NCBI RefSeq assembly: GCF_001922345.1
Contig: NZ_CP018811.1
Location: forward strand, 2,604,001-2,668,000
Source of the DNA: Paraburkholderia sp. SOS3
GTDB taxonomy: Bacteria; Pseudomonadota; Gammaproteobacteria; Burkholderiales; Burkholderiaceae
Length of the DNA: 64,000 nt
Direction of reading: 5' to 3'
Below, piece by piece: positions 9,243 to 17,027 of the stretch. The notes beneath the pieces were generated by a model. The model did no database searches and had not been told where the DNA came from. It saw nothing but the letters and a program-made list of their open reading frames with translations. The stretch's first letter is position 1, and each line of letters opens with the position of its first letter. A program made the translations under genes and the position numbers.

Positions 9243-10595
9243 TTAGCGATTGACGAGCGTGGCCGGCATGCGCGTGAGAATCAGCAGCGCGGACAGACAC
9301 AGGCATGCTGCGATCAGGAACAGGCTCGAGTTCAATGAATGGGTCATCGTCTTGAGCCACCCGACCACCGCCGGGCTCACGAAGCCCGCCAGATTGCCGG
9401 TCGCGTTGATCAGCGCGATGCCGGCCGCGGCGCCGGCGCCGCCCAGAAACGAGGTCGGCAGCGCCCAGAACATCGGCAACGCGGTGACGACGCCGGTGGC
9501 CGCCATCGTGAGGCCGACGAGCGCGATCCACGGGTTCGCACCCGCGGAAGCGCAAACGACGAAGCCGCTTGCCGCGACCAACTGCGGAATCACCACATGC
9601 CAGCGGCGCTCGCGCGTGCGATCCGCATGGCGGCCGACCAGAATCATCGCAATCAGCGCGCACAGATAAGGCACGATGGTCAGCAGGCCGATCGTGAGCG
9701 GATCCTTGATGCCCGAGGTGCGGATGATGGTCGGCTGCCAGAAGCCGACCGCGTACGACCCCATCACGATGCCGAACAGGATCGCGCACGACGTCCAGAC
9801 CTTGAGCGACGAGAATGTCTGCCCGACCGACGCATGGCTCTTGGTGCGCGCTTCCGCATCGATCTCGCGCTCGATATGCGCGCGCTCGTGTTCCGCGAGC
9901 CACTTCGCATCCTTGACGCGATCGTCGAGAAAGAAATAGATGACGATGCCGAGCACGAGCGCGGGCAGCGCCTCGATGATGAACAGCCATTGCCAGCCGG
10001 CAAGGCCGCCGTGGCCCGCGAGCCGCTGCAGGATCAGGCCCGACATCGGCCCGCCGACGATGCCCGCCACCGGATTGCCCGCCATCAGGAACGCGACCAT
10101 CTTGCCGCGCCGCTGGGCCGGGAACCAGTACGTCAGATACAGCACGAGCCCCGGAAAAAAGCCCGCTTCCGCGATGCCGAGCACGAAACGCAACGCGTAG
10201 AACATCGTCGGCGACGTCACCCAAGCGGTCGCCGCCGAAATCACGGCCCACGTGACCATGATCCGCGCGATCCAGCGCCGTGCGCCGAGGCGGTGAAGCA
10301 ACAGATTGCTCGGTACCTCGAAGAAAAAATAGCCGACGAAGAAGATGCCGGCGCCGAAGCCGTACATCGCTTCGCTGAAGTGCAGATCATTCAGCATCTG
10401 CAGCTTTGCGAAGCCGACGTTGACGCGGTCGAGATAGGCGACCACATAGCCGACGAAAAGCAAAGGCATGAAGCGGTAGGTCACCTTTGCGTAGATCGAA
10501 TTGCCCGACGCCGCGCTGGCGGGCGACGTGACCGCGATGCCGTTCGTGCTCAACCTTGTCTCCGTGTTGTTCAGGTGGTCCTTCGAGCGGGACAC
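9243..10595 (-). CDS. MFS transporter, anion:cation symporter family (second copy)
   Basis: A 450-residue, 12-helix transporter. The VAYLDRVNVGFAKLQM segment and GIAEAGFFPGLVLYLTYWFP are signatures of the tartrate/phthalate/4-hydroxyphenylacetate branch of the anion:cation symporter family, so it is not a close duplicate of its neighbour. It probably imports another carboxylated sugar or aromatic acid used by the same pathway. The start is a GTG at 10595; a TTG 14 codons in, preceded by GGAGACAAGG, is an alternative. It lies 88 nt downstream of garD. Confidence 0.82.
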   Translation of the reverse strand: MSRSKDHLNNTETRLSTNGIAVTSPASAASGNSIYAKVTYRFMPLLFVGYVVAYLDRVNVGFAKLQMLNDLHFSEAMYGFGAGIFFVGYFFFEVPSNLLLHRLGARRWIARIMVTWAVISAATAWVTSPTMFYALRFVLGIAEAGFFPGLVLYLTYWFPAQRRGKMVAFLMAGNPVAGIVGGPMSGLILQRLAGHGGLAGWQWLFIIEALPALVLGIVIYFFLDDRVKDAKWLAEHERAHIEREIDAEARTKSHASVGQTFSSLKVWTSCAILFGIVMGSYAVGFWQPTIIRTSGIKDPLTIGLLTIVPYLCALIAMILVGRHADRTRERRWHVVIPQLVAASGFVVCASAGANPWIALVGLTMAATGVVTALPMFWALPTSFLGGAGAAAGIALINATGNLAGFVSPAVVGWLKTMTHSLNSSLFLIAACLCLSALLILTRMPATLVNR

Positions 10596-10683
10596 GCTGC
10601 GCGCCTCTTGACGGGCGACCCTGTGCAGCGTTCGTTTGCGTCTACAGCATGCGTTCGGCGGCGAACCCGGCGTCTCGCAGACT

Positions 10684-12231
10684 TCAACTCATGATGCCGA
10701 CCTGCCACGGAACGAATTCGTGATCGCCGAGACCGAGCAGTTCGCTGCGCGTGCGCTCGCCCGACGCGGTTCTCAGCATGGCTTCGAAAATCGCGCGGCC
10801 CGTGCTTTCGATCGACGCGGTGCCGTCGAGAATCTCGCCGCAGTTCAGATCCATGTCTTCGGCGAGGCGCCGGTACATCGGCGTATTGGTGGCGAGCTTC
10901 AACGACGGCACGGGCTTCGCGCCGAACATCGAACCGCGGCCTGTCGTGAAAGCGATCAGATTCGCGCCGCCGGCAATCTGGCCCGTCGCCGATACCGGAT
11001 CGAAGCCCGGCGTGTCCATGAACACGAGGCCGTGCCCGGTCACCGGCTCGGCATAGCGATAGACCGCCATCAACGGGCCCGTGCCGCCCTTCATCGACGA
11101 GCCGAGCGACTTCTCGAAGATATTCGCGAGGCCGCCCACCTGATTGCCGGGGCTCACCTGGCCGTTGATCTGCACGTCGCGGCCCACCGAGTAGACGTCC
11201 TTCCACCAGCGCACGCGCTCGATCAGCTTTTCGCCGACTTCCCGGCTCACCGCGCGACGCGTGAGCGTATGCTCGACACCGTAAATTTCAGGGGTTTCTG
11301 AAAGAATCGCCGTGCCGCCGTGCCGCACGAGCCGATCCACGGCGGCGCCGAGCGCGGGGTTCGCGGTGATCGACGAGAAGCCGTCCGAGCCGCCGCATTG
11401 CAGACCCACGGTCAGATGGCTCGCATCGACGCGCGTACGCGTGACGCGGTTGGCGTCAGGCAGCAGCGCCTTGACCGCCTCGATGCCGGCTTCGATGGTT
11501 TTGCGCGTGCCGCCGGTTTCCTGCATCGTGAACGTATGGAGCCGCGCGTTTCGCTCGAGCCCTTCCTGATCGAGAATGCCCTGCAACTGGTTGCGCTCGC
11601 AACCGAGCCCGACGATCAGCGCAGCCGCGAGATTCGGATGCCGCGCGTAGCCGGCCGTCGTTCTGCGCAACAGCGCCATCGGCTCGCCGCTCATTTCCAT
11701 GCCGCAGCCGATCGAATGGCTGAACGCCACCACGCCGTCGACGTTCGGATAGTCGGCGAGCCGCTCGGGCGTGAACCACTCGGCGATCTTGTGCACGACC
11801 GTAGCCGAGCAGTTGACCGTCGACAGCACGCCGATGTAGTTGCGTGTCGCGACCTGGCCGTTCGCGCGCACGATGCCGTGAAAGCTCGCGCGTCGTTCGA
11901 CCGGCAGCAGCTCGACGGGCCGGTAGTCCGCGCAGTACGCGTAGTCGCGGTCGAACTCGCGGAACTCGAGGTTGTGGCCATGCACGAGCGTGCCGGGCGC
12001 GATATCGGCCGCGGCGAAGCCGATCACGTTGTTGTACTTGCGCACGGGCTCGCCCTGGCGAATGCGGCGCGCGGCGATCTTGTAGCCGGCCGCGACCTGG
12101 CTTCTGCTCACGAAATCTTCGGATGGCACCGGCGTGCCGATCGCGACGTCGGTGCGCGCGATCACCACGTTGTCGGCGGGATGCAGCCGGATCACCGGCC
12201 CGTTGATGGTCTTGCTCGACAGCTCGATCAT
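10684..12231 (-). CDS. garD: GarD/UxaA-family dehydratase (galactarate dehydratase-like)
   Basis: GarD dehydrates galactarate to 5-dehydro-4-deoxy-D-glucarate; UxaA acts on altronate. The 515-residue product has the N-terminal SAF-like domain (RLHPADNVVIARTDV) and the large catalytic domain with YPNVDGVVAFSHSIGCGME, VGLGCERNQ, LQCGGSDGFSSITANPA and FTTGRGSMFG, all matching full-length GarD-type enzymes of about 515-525 residues. I used the ATG at 12231, which matches the family N-terminus, rather than an upstream in-frame ATG. It heads the minus-strand sugar-acid run and is divergent from the lactonase, sharing a 256-bp control region. Galactarate versus altronate specificity is inferred from overall similarity. 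Confidence 0.85.
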   Translation of the reverse strand: MIELSSKTINGPVIRLHPADNVVIARTDVAIGTPVPSEDFVSRSQVAAGYKIAARRIRQGEPVRKYNNVIGFAAADIAPGTLVHGHNLEFREFDRDYAYCADYRPVELLPVERRASFHGIVRANGQVATRNYIGVLSTVNCSATVVHKIAEWFTPERLADYPNVDGVVAFSHSIGCGMEMSGEPMALLRRTTAGYARHPNLAAALIVGLGCERNQLQGILDQEGLERNARLHTFTMQETGGTRKTIEAGIEAVKALLPDANRVTRTRVDASHLTVGLQCGGSDGFSSITANPALGAAVDRLVRHGGTAILSETPEIYGVEHTLTRRAVSREVGEKLIERVRWWKDVYSVGRDVQINGQVSPGNQVGGLANIFEKSLGSSMKGGTGPLMAVYRYAEPVTGHGLVFMDTPGFDPVSATGQIAGGANLIAFTTGRGSMFGAKPVPSLKLATNTPMYRRLAEDMDLNCGEILDGTASIESTGRAIFEAMLRTASGERTRSELLGLGDHEFVPWQVGIMS

Positions 12232-12405
12232 GAACTCGCGGCCTTGCAGGAGGGAGATGCCGGCGGGCGCGTACCTGCTGCACACCGTCGTCGAAAGTAA
12301 TCGTTTGCTCGAATAGCCTGACTTTTATATCCAGCCGCTCGCATCGAGCCGCCGAAAGCCGACATTTCGGCCACTTTAGAAGAATCCCGCACGCATTTCA
12401 AGAGA

Positions 12406-12413
12406 AAGCGCTT
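12406..12413. promoter_or_regulatory. LacI-type operator-like palindrome AAGCGCTT
   Basis: The perfect palindrome AAGCGCTT sits in the context GAAAGCGCTTAC, close to the core of LacI/CcpA-family operators. It lies in the shared control region of garD and the lactonase, about 24 bp upstream of a TATACT box. No LacI-type regulator gene is in the window, so the binding protein is unknown. Confidence 0.4.
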
Positions 12414-12436
12414 ACTTCGATCGCGCTCGATCGGCT

Positions 12437-12442
12437 TATACT
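12437..12442 (+). promoter_or_regulatory. Candidate -10 box (TATACT) of the lactonase promoter
   Basis: TATACT lies 45 nt upstream of the lactonase ATG, at a sensible distance for a sigma-70 promoter. No clear TTGACA is found at 17 bp, so the promoter may need an activator. The call rests on the -10 match alone. Confidence 0.35.
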
Positions 12443-12487
12443 GTGCGCCGACTGTCCCTTTTCGAGCACCGCATCAGGAGCGAACCC

Positions 12488-13426
12488 ATGTGGCAACAGG
12501 CCGAGCGCTACCCCGACCCTCGCGTGATATCGATCGACCCGTCGTTCGACACCTATCGCGCGAACTTTTCGGCCGTCGAACGGCTCGCCACCGGCTATCG
12601 GTGGACCGAAGGGCCGGTCTGGTTCGGCGATGGCCGCTATCTGCTGTGGAGCGACATTCCGAACAACCAGATGCTGCGCTGGGACGAGGAAACAGGCGCC
12701 GTCAGCGTATTTCGCAAGCCGTCCAACTTCGCGAACGGCAATACGCGCGACCGCCAGGGGCGCCTCGTGACCTGCGAGCACGGCCGGCGCGTCACGCGCA
12801 CCGAATACGACGGCAGCATCACCGTGCTGATCGATTCGTTCGAGGGCAAACGCCTCAATTCGCCGAACGACCTCGTCGTCAAATCGGACGGCTCGATCTG
12901 GTTTACCGATCCGCCGATGGGCATTGCCGGTCATTACGAGGGCCATAAGGCCGAGCAGGAATTGCCGCACTCGGTGTACCGCATCGACGGCGCGACGGGC
13001 GAGGCATCGGTCGTCACACGCGAACTGAAAGGGCCGAACGGCCTGTGCTTTTCACCGGACGAGAAGCTGCTCTACGTGATCGAATCGCGCGGCGTGCCAA
13101 GCAGGCAGATCCATGTTTTCGACATGTCGGCTGATGGCCGCAGCGTCGGCCGCAGCCGCGTGTTCTTCGATGCCGGCACCGCGACGATCGACGGCATGCG
13201 CGCCGATATCGACGGCAATCTGTGGTGCGGCTGGGGCATGGGCAGCGACGAACTCGACGGTGTGATGGTGATTTCCGCGGCCGGCAAGATCATCGGCCGC
13301 ATCGCGCTGCCCGAGCGCTGTGCGAATCTGTGCTTCGGCGGCCGTGCGCGCAACCGGCTTTTCATGGCTGCCTCGCAATCGATCTATTCGGTGTTCGTCA
13401 ACACGCAGGGTGCGCCCGGCGGTTGA
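12488..13426 (+). CDS. SMP-30/gluconolactonase family lactonase
   Basis: Members are six-bladed beta-propeller, metal-dependent hydrolases that open sugar-acid lactones. The 312-residue product shows the family pattern: YRWTEGPVWFGDGRYLLWSD, NSPNDLVVKSDGSIWFTDP (metal-ligand Asn and Asp region), GPNGLCFSPDEKLLYV, and a later DGMRADIDGNLWCGW blade. The ATG at 12488 has AGGAG at 12476-12480. Placed divergently from garD, it probably hydrolyses the aldaro- or aldonolactone that feeds the dehydratases. The lactone is not determined by sequence. Confidence 0.85.
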   Translation: MWQQAERYPDPRVISIDPSFDTYRANFSAVERLATGYRWTEGPVWFGDGRYLLWSDIPNNQMLRWDEETGAVSVFRKPSNFANGNTRDRQGRLVTCEHGRRVTRTEYDGSITVLIDSFEGKRLNSPNDLVVKSDGSIWFTDPPMGIAGHYEGHKAEQELPHSVYRIDGATGEASVVTRELKGPNGLCFSPDEKLLYVIESRGVPSRQIHVFDMSADGRSVGRSRVFFDAGTATIDGMRADIDGNLWCGWGMGSDELDGVMVISAAGKIIGRIALPERCANLCFGGRARNRLFMAASQSIYSVFVNTQGAPGG

Positions 13427-13430
13427 TCGT

Positions 13431-13463
13431 CGCAACGTAACGTAACGCAACGCGACGCAACGC
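13431..13463. repeat. Pentanucleotide repeat (AACGY) between convergent genes
   Basis: The 38-bp gap between the lactonase and the binding-protein gene is almost entirely imperfect copies of AACGT/AACGC (six or so units). The right end of the repeat abuts the stop of the minus-strand gene. It has no hairpin and looks like simple-sequence slippage. Confidence 0.6.
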
Positions 13464-13464
13464 C

Positions 13465-14475
13465 CTACTGATATTGCCGCAGCTTGATCGCGATTGCCGG
13501 ATCGGTAATATTCGCCGCGGTCAGCGCGAGCACATCGATGCTGATATGCGGCGGCACGACTTCGCCGGCTTCGGCCTTGAGCAGCGTCTGCATCGCGATG
13601 TAGCCCATCTGATACGCGTCCTGCGCGATCACCGCATAGAGCACGCCCGTCTGCAGATACTGTCGGAAGGCCGGACGATAATCGAAGCCGACGATCTTCG
13701 GCCGCTGCTTCGGCGCAAGCTGCTCGAGCGCGCGCACGGCGGCGAGCGTCGTAAAGTCGGTCGGCGCGAAGATTGCATCGAGCGGACGGCCGTACGACTT
13801 GATCGCATCGACGGCGGCCAGTTCGGGTTCGTGTATGCCGTGTCCGATATACGCGTCGACGGCAATCTCGAAGCCCATCGCCTTCGCCGCATCGATGAAG
13901 CCCTGCTCGCGCGCGGTGGTCGAAACGACGTCGGGCGCGAGCCGCAGCACGGCGAGCTTCGCACCGCGCGGCAGCACGTGTTCGAGCGTGCGCGCGGCAA
14001 CGCGCCCGGCCGCGTAATTGTCTGTGGAGACGGTCGAGAGCGCGCGGAAATCGTTGCTCGGCCGATCGACGAACACAACCGGCACCGGCAGTTGCACGGG
14101 CGTTTTGAGATTCGTGACGGGAATCGGCGCGAGGATGATCGACTTCACGCCGGAGTCGATCATCCATCGCACGATTTTGAGCTGCAGATTCTGCGAGGTG
14201 GTTTGCGGATCGTCGTCGACCGGACTGCGCACGATCACGTTCACGCGGCGCTCGGCGGCCGCCTGATGGATGCCCTCTTCCATCGCTTTCCAGAATTCGC
14301 TTTGCGCGCCCGCGAGCACCGCGCCATACCCCGCCGCGCGCGCGATGCCGGCGTTGCCGGACACGCCGGACACGCCGGACACGCCGGACAACACAGGCAA
14401 GCCAGACAGGACAGACGCGCCGATCAGCCAGGCCGCCACCCGAAGCCAACTGCGCAGCACCGGTTCCGAACGCAT
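13465..14475 (-). CDS. Periplasmic sugar-binding protein (LacI/RbsB-like fold)
   Basis: The 336-residue product begins with a basic region and hydrophobic signal peptide ending near ARAA, then a type I periplasmic-binding fold: FWKAMEEGIHQAAAERRVNV, WMIDSGVKSIILAPIP, VVFVDRP, STDNYAAGRVAARTL and a C-terminal lobe with IVGFDYRPAFRQYLQTG. Such proteins usually deliver sugars to an ABC importer, but no permease or ATPase gene is nearby. Instead it is divergent from a histidine kinase with a periplasmic domain, so a signalling role (as TorT for TorS) is plausible. The signal peptide contains a tandem GVS repeat encoded by 9-bp units. Confidence 0.82.
   Translation of the reverse strand: MRSEPVLRSWLRVAAWLIGASVLSGLPVLSGVSGVSGVSGNAGIARAAGYGAVLAGAQSEFWKAMEEGIHQAAAERRVNVIVRSPVDDDPQTTSQNLQLKIVRWMIDSGVKSIILAPIPVTNLKTPVQLPVPVVFVDRPSNDFRALSTVSTDNYAAGRVAARTLEHVLPRGAKLAVLRLAPDVVSTTAREQGFIDAAKAMGFEIAVDAYIGHGIHEPELAAVDAIKSYGRPLDAIFAPTDFTTLAAVRALEQLAPKQRPKIVGFDYRPAFRQYLQTGVLYAVIAQDAYQMGYIAMQTLLKAEAGEVVPPHISIDVLALTAANITDPAIAIKLRQYQ
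14361..14387. repeat. 9-bp tandem repeat in the signal peptide of the sugar-binding protein
   Basis: Three perfect copies of ACACGCCGG (plus-strand reading), with a partial copy before them, encode repeated Ser-Gly-Val in the signal peptide. Copy-number change would keep the frame and only lengthen or shorten the signal sequence. Confidence 0.8.
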
Positions 14476-14515
14476 CGCATCGCCTCCCGCATGCGGCTAT
14501 CGTGTCGGCGCAAAC

Positions 14516-14546
14516 GCGCTTGCATCAGAGGATTTTGTGCAAGCGC
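14516..14546. promoter_or_regulatory. Perfect 9-bp inverted repeat in the binding-protein/kinase divergent promoter
   Basis: GCGCTTGCA at 14516-14524 and its exact complement TGCAAGCGC at 14538-14546 are separated by 13 bp, giving half-site centres 22 bp apart, about two helical turns. It lies midway in the 131-bp region between the sugar-binding gene and the sensor kinase. This is the geometry of an operator for a dimeric regulator acting on both genes; the regulator is not identified. Confidence 0.55.
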
Positions 14547-14571
14547 CGGTGTTGCCGGAAGCCGTAGTTAC

Positions 14572-14577
14572 TATACT
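14572..14577 (+). promoter_or_regulatory. Candidate -10 box (TATACT) upstream of the sensor kinase
   Basis: TATACT in an AT-richer patch lies 29 nt before the TTG start of the kinase. The nearest TTGCCG is too close (14-bp spacer) for a good -35 box, so activation through the dyad just upstream is possible. Confidence 0.35.
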
Positions 14578-14606
14578 AGTAAGCTAAATTTGAACAGGGG
14601 GCCGAT

Positions 14607-16694
14607 TTGCCACGGCGCGCTAAAGCAACCCTTCGGCCCGACGCGACAGATCCCGAGCGCGCGTCCCCTGCAAGCGCACAGCACACAGGCCGATGGCGCG
14701 CGGCCCTGCGCAGCTTGGGCGCCCGCGCCGCGAATGCGGCGCCGTGGCGCACGATAGCCGGCCTGCGGCGCGGTGTCGGCGTGCGCCTTCTGATCGGGGT
14801 CCTGATCTTCAGTTCCGTGATCACACTGATCATGACGGCGGTCCAGCTCTATATGGACTACCGCTACGACGTCGATCAGATCGAGCGGCGCCTCGACGAA
14901 ATCGGCGAAGGCTACCCCGACATCATCGGCGAAAGCCTCTGGCATCTGGACCGCGAACAGCTGCGCATCGAAGTGGAGAGCATCCTCAAGCTGCCCGACG
15001 TGCAGGCGGTCACGGTGCGCGAAGCCGGCACCGCCCACCCGCTGCAGATCATGGCGCGGCGCCGGCAAAGCACACCCGTGATCACGCGCGAGCTGCCGAT
15101 CAATCGCGTGGTGGAAGGCAAGCTCAGGCAGATCGGCACGCTCTATATCGAAGCCGCGCTGACCGATGTGTACCGGCGGCTGATGGGTGAAGCGCTCGTG
15201 ATTCTCGTAAGCCAGGGTGCGAAAACCTTCCTCGTCTCGCTGTTTATCCTGCTGATCTTTTCGCGGCTCGTCACTCGTCATCTCGCGACGATTGCGCAGT
15301 TCATGCGCCAGTACGACTTCCATCGCCCGACCGGCGCGCTCGCGCTGCAGCGCCGGCCGCCGGCGACACCCGACGAACTCGACCAGGTCGTGATGTCGTT
15401 CAACGATTTGTGCACGAGTTTGCAAGTCGCGTATCGCAATCAGCAAACCGCCAACGACGCGCTGAAGCAGGACGTCGCGATGCGCATGCGCAATGAAGAA
15501 GCGCTGCGCGCAGCCGAACAGCGCTATCGCGAGCTGTTTCACAACATGCCGATGGCGCTGATGCAGACGCGCGGCAACTTCGATATTTTTCCGGCCTTGC
15601 ACGAAGCGGGCGTCACCGATCTGAACGCGTATTTCGATGCGCATCCGGACGTGCTGCGGCGCCTCGTGAGCGCGATCACGGTCGACGAAGTCAACGCGCG
15701 TTCGGTCGAACTGTTCCGCGCGCGCGACGCCGTGCAGCTGCTTGGCCCGGCCGGCCGTCTGTGGACCGAAAGCCCGGGCACGCTGCGCCGTGCGTTCGAA
15801 AGCCGCTATCACGGCGAAGCGCGTTTCGACGAAGAGATGAAGGTAGTCGCACTCGACGGGCGCGTAATCGACGTGCTGTGCACGCTGTCGCGGCCACAGC
15901 CGATCGGCAGCGACACGCCGACGCTGCTCGGCCTGATCGACATCACCGAACGCGTGCGCGTGCGCGAAAAACTGCAGCAACTGGAAACCGACCTCGCCCA
16001 TGCGGGGCGAATCTCGCTGCTCGGCGAACTGATGGCGTCGATTGCGCACGAGATCAACCAGCCGCTCGGCGCGGTCGCGGCCAGTGCGCAGGCCATGCAG
16101 AACTGGCTGAACCGACCCGAGCCGCCGCTCGACGAAGTGCGCGAGCTTACGGCGCTCACGCTCGCATCGGCGCGCCGCGCGAGCGACATCATCGTGCGCA
16201 CGCGCGCGATGGCCGCCAAGAGCCAGCCGCGGCGCGAACTGATCCGCCTCGATGAAGTCGTCGACGAGTCACTGATGTTGCTCGGTCACGAGATCCAGGC
16301 ACGAGGCGTGGAGATCGGGCATCGGCCCGCGATCTTTGCACCGCGCATCATGGCGGACCGCACGCAATTACAGCAGGTTGTCGTCAACCTGACGGTTAAC
16401 GCAATGCAGGCGCTGGCGCAGCATCGCGCGGGCCACGGCCGGATCATGGTGACGACCGCCGTGCCGGCGGCAGGCCAGGTCAGCTGCACGATCGAAGACG
16501 ACGGACCGGGCATCCGGCAGGAAAATCTCGCGCTGCTTTTCAACCGCTTTTTCACCACCAGCGAAGGCGGCATGGGACTCGGCCTCGCGATCTGCCGGAC
16601 GATCATCGAAGCACATGGCGGCCAGATCCGCGCAGACAACGAATCGACGCTCGGCGGCGCGCGCTTTACGTTTGTCCTTCCGGCCGGCGAGTAG
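14607..16694 (+). CDS. Membrane sensor histidine kinase
   Basis: The 695-residue protein has an N-terminal basic tail, a membrane helix at about 57-82, a periplasmic segment of about 115 residues, a second helix at about 198-222, a PAS-like region around 310-450 and a kinase core. The phospho-acceptor His is near residue 481 in SIAHEINQPLG; the ATP-binding domain shows VVNLTVNAMQAL, DDGPGI and GGMGLGLAIC. It has no receiver domain, and no response regulator is adjacent. The start is a TTG at 14607 preceded by CAGGGGG; no in-frame ATG precedes the first helix. It is divergent from a periplasmic binding protein, which may be its ligand sensor (inference). Confidence 0.85.
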   Translation: MPRRAKATLRPDATDPERASPASAQHTGRWRAALRSLGARAANAAPWRTIAGLRRGVGVRLLIGVLIFSSVITLIMTAVQLYMDYRYDVDQIERRLDEIGEGYPDIIGESLWHLDREQLRIEVESILKLPDVQAVTVREAGTAHPLQIMARRRQSTPVITRELPINRVVEGKLRQIGTLYIEAALTDVYRRLMGEALVILVSQGAKTFLVSLFILLIFSRLVTRHLATIAQFMRQYDFHRPTGALALQRRPPATPDELDQVVMSFNDLCTSLQVAYRNQQTANDALKQDVAMRMRNEEALRAAEQRYRELFHNMPMALMQTRGNFDIFPALHEAGVTDLNAYFDAHPDVLRRLVSAITVDEVNARSVELFRARDAVQLLGPAGRLWTESPGTLRRAFESRYHGEARFDEEMKVVALDGRVIDVLCTLSRPQPIGSDTPTLLGLIDITERVRVREKLQQLETDLAHAGRISLLGELMASIAHEINQPLGAVAASAQAMQNWLNRPEPPLDEVRELTALTLASARRASDIIVRTRAMAAKSQPRRELIRLDEVVDESLMLLGHEIQARGVEIGHRPAIFAPRIMADRTQLQQVVVNLTVNAMQALAQHRAGHGRIMVTTAVPAAGQVSCTIEDDGPGIRQENLALLFNRFFTTSEGGMGLGLAICRTIIEAHGGQIRADNESTLGGARFTFVLPAGE

Positions 16695-17027
16695 TCAGTT
16701 ACCCTATTCGCCCGGCGGCCGGCGGCCGGCACGCGCCGCCGCAGAATGTCGATTCGCTTTCAGGATCGAACGGCATCGGCGGGCATGCGATTTCGATAAT
16801 TCAGCACGAGGCGACACCGGCGCGGCGCTGCGCCGCGCTATCTTCCAAAGCGCCGACCGCCTTGCAAACGTATCGGCCATCGTCTACAAAGCGACGATGT
16901 ACGTGGCTATTCGCACCATTGGCTTTCGTTTTCACTCATGCATGCTTGCGCGCTTCTTCCAGAATGCCTGCGGCGCCTGTCATGACAGCACATCTGTGGA
17001 ATTTACTTAGTTCAACCGGAGAAAAGA
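16695..17027. other. Intergenic region upstream of poxB (333 bp)
   Basis: GC-rich at its left end (a GGCCGGC-rich run near 16720), less so toward poxB. A clear ribosome site GGAGAA lies at 17018-17023. I see no convincing sigma-70 promoter, hairpin terminator or small gene. Confidence 0.5.
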
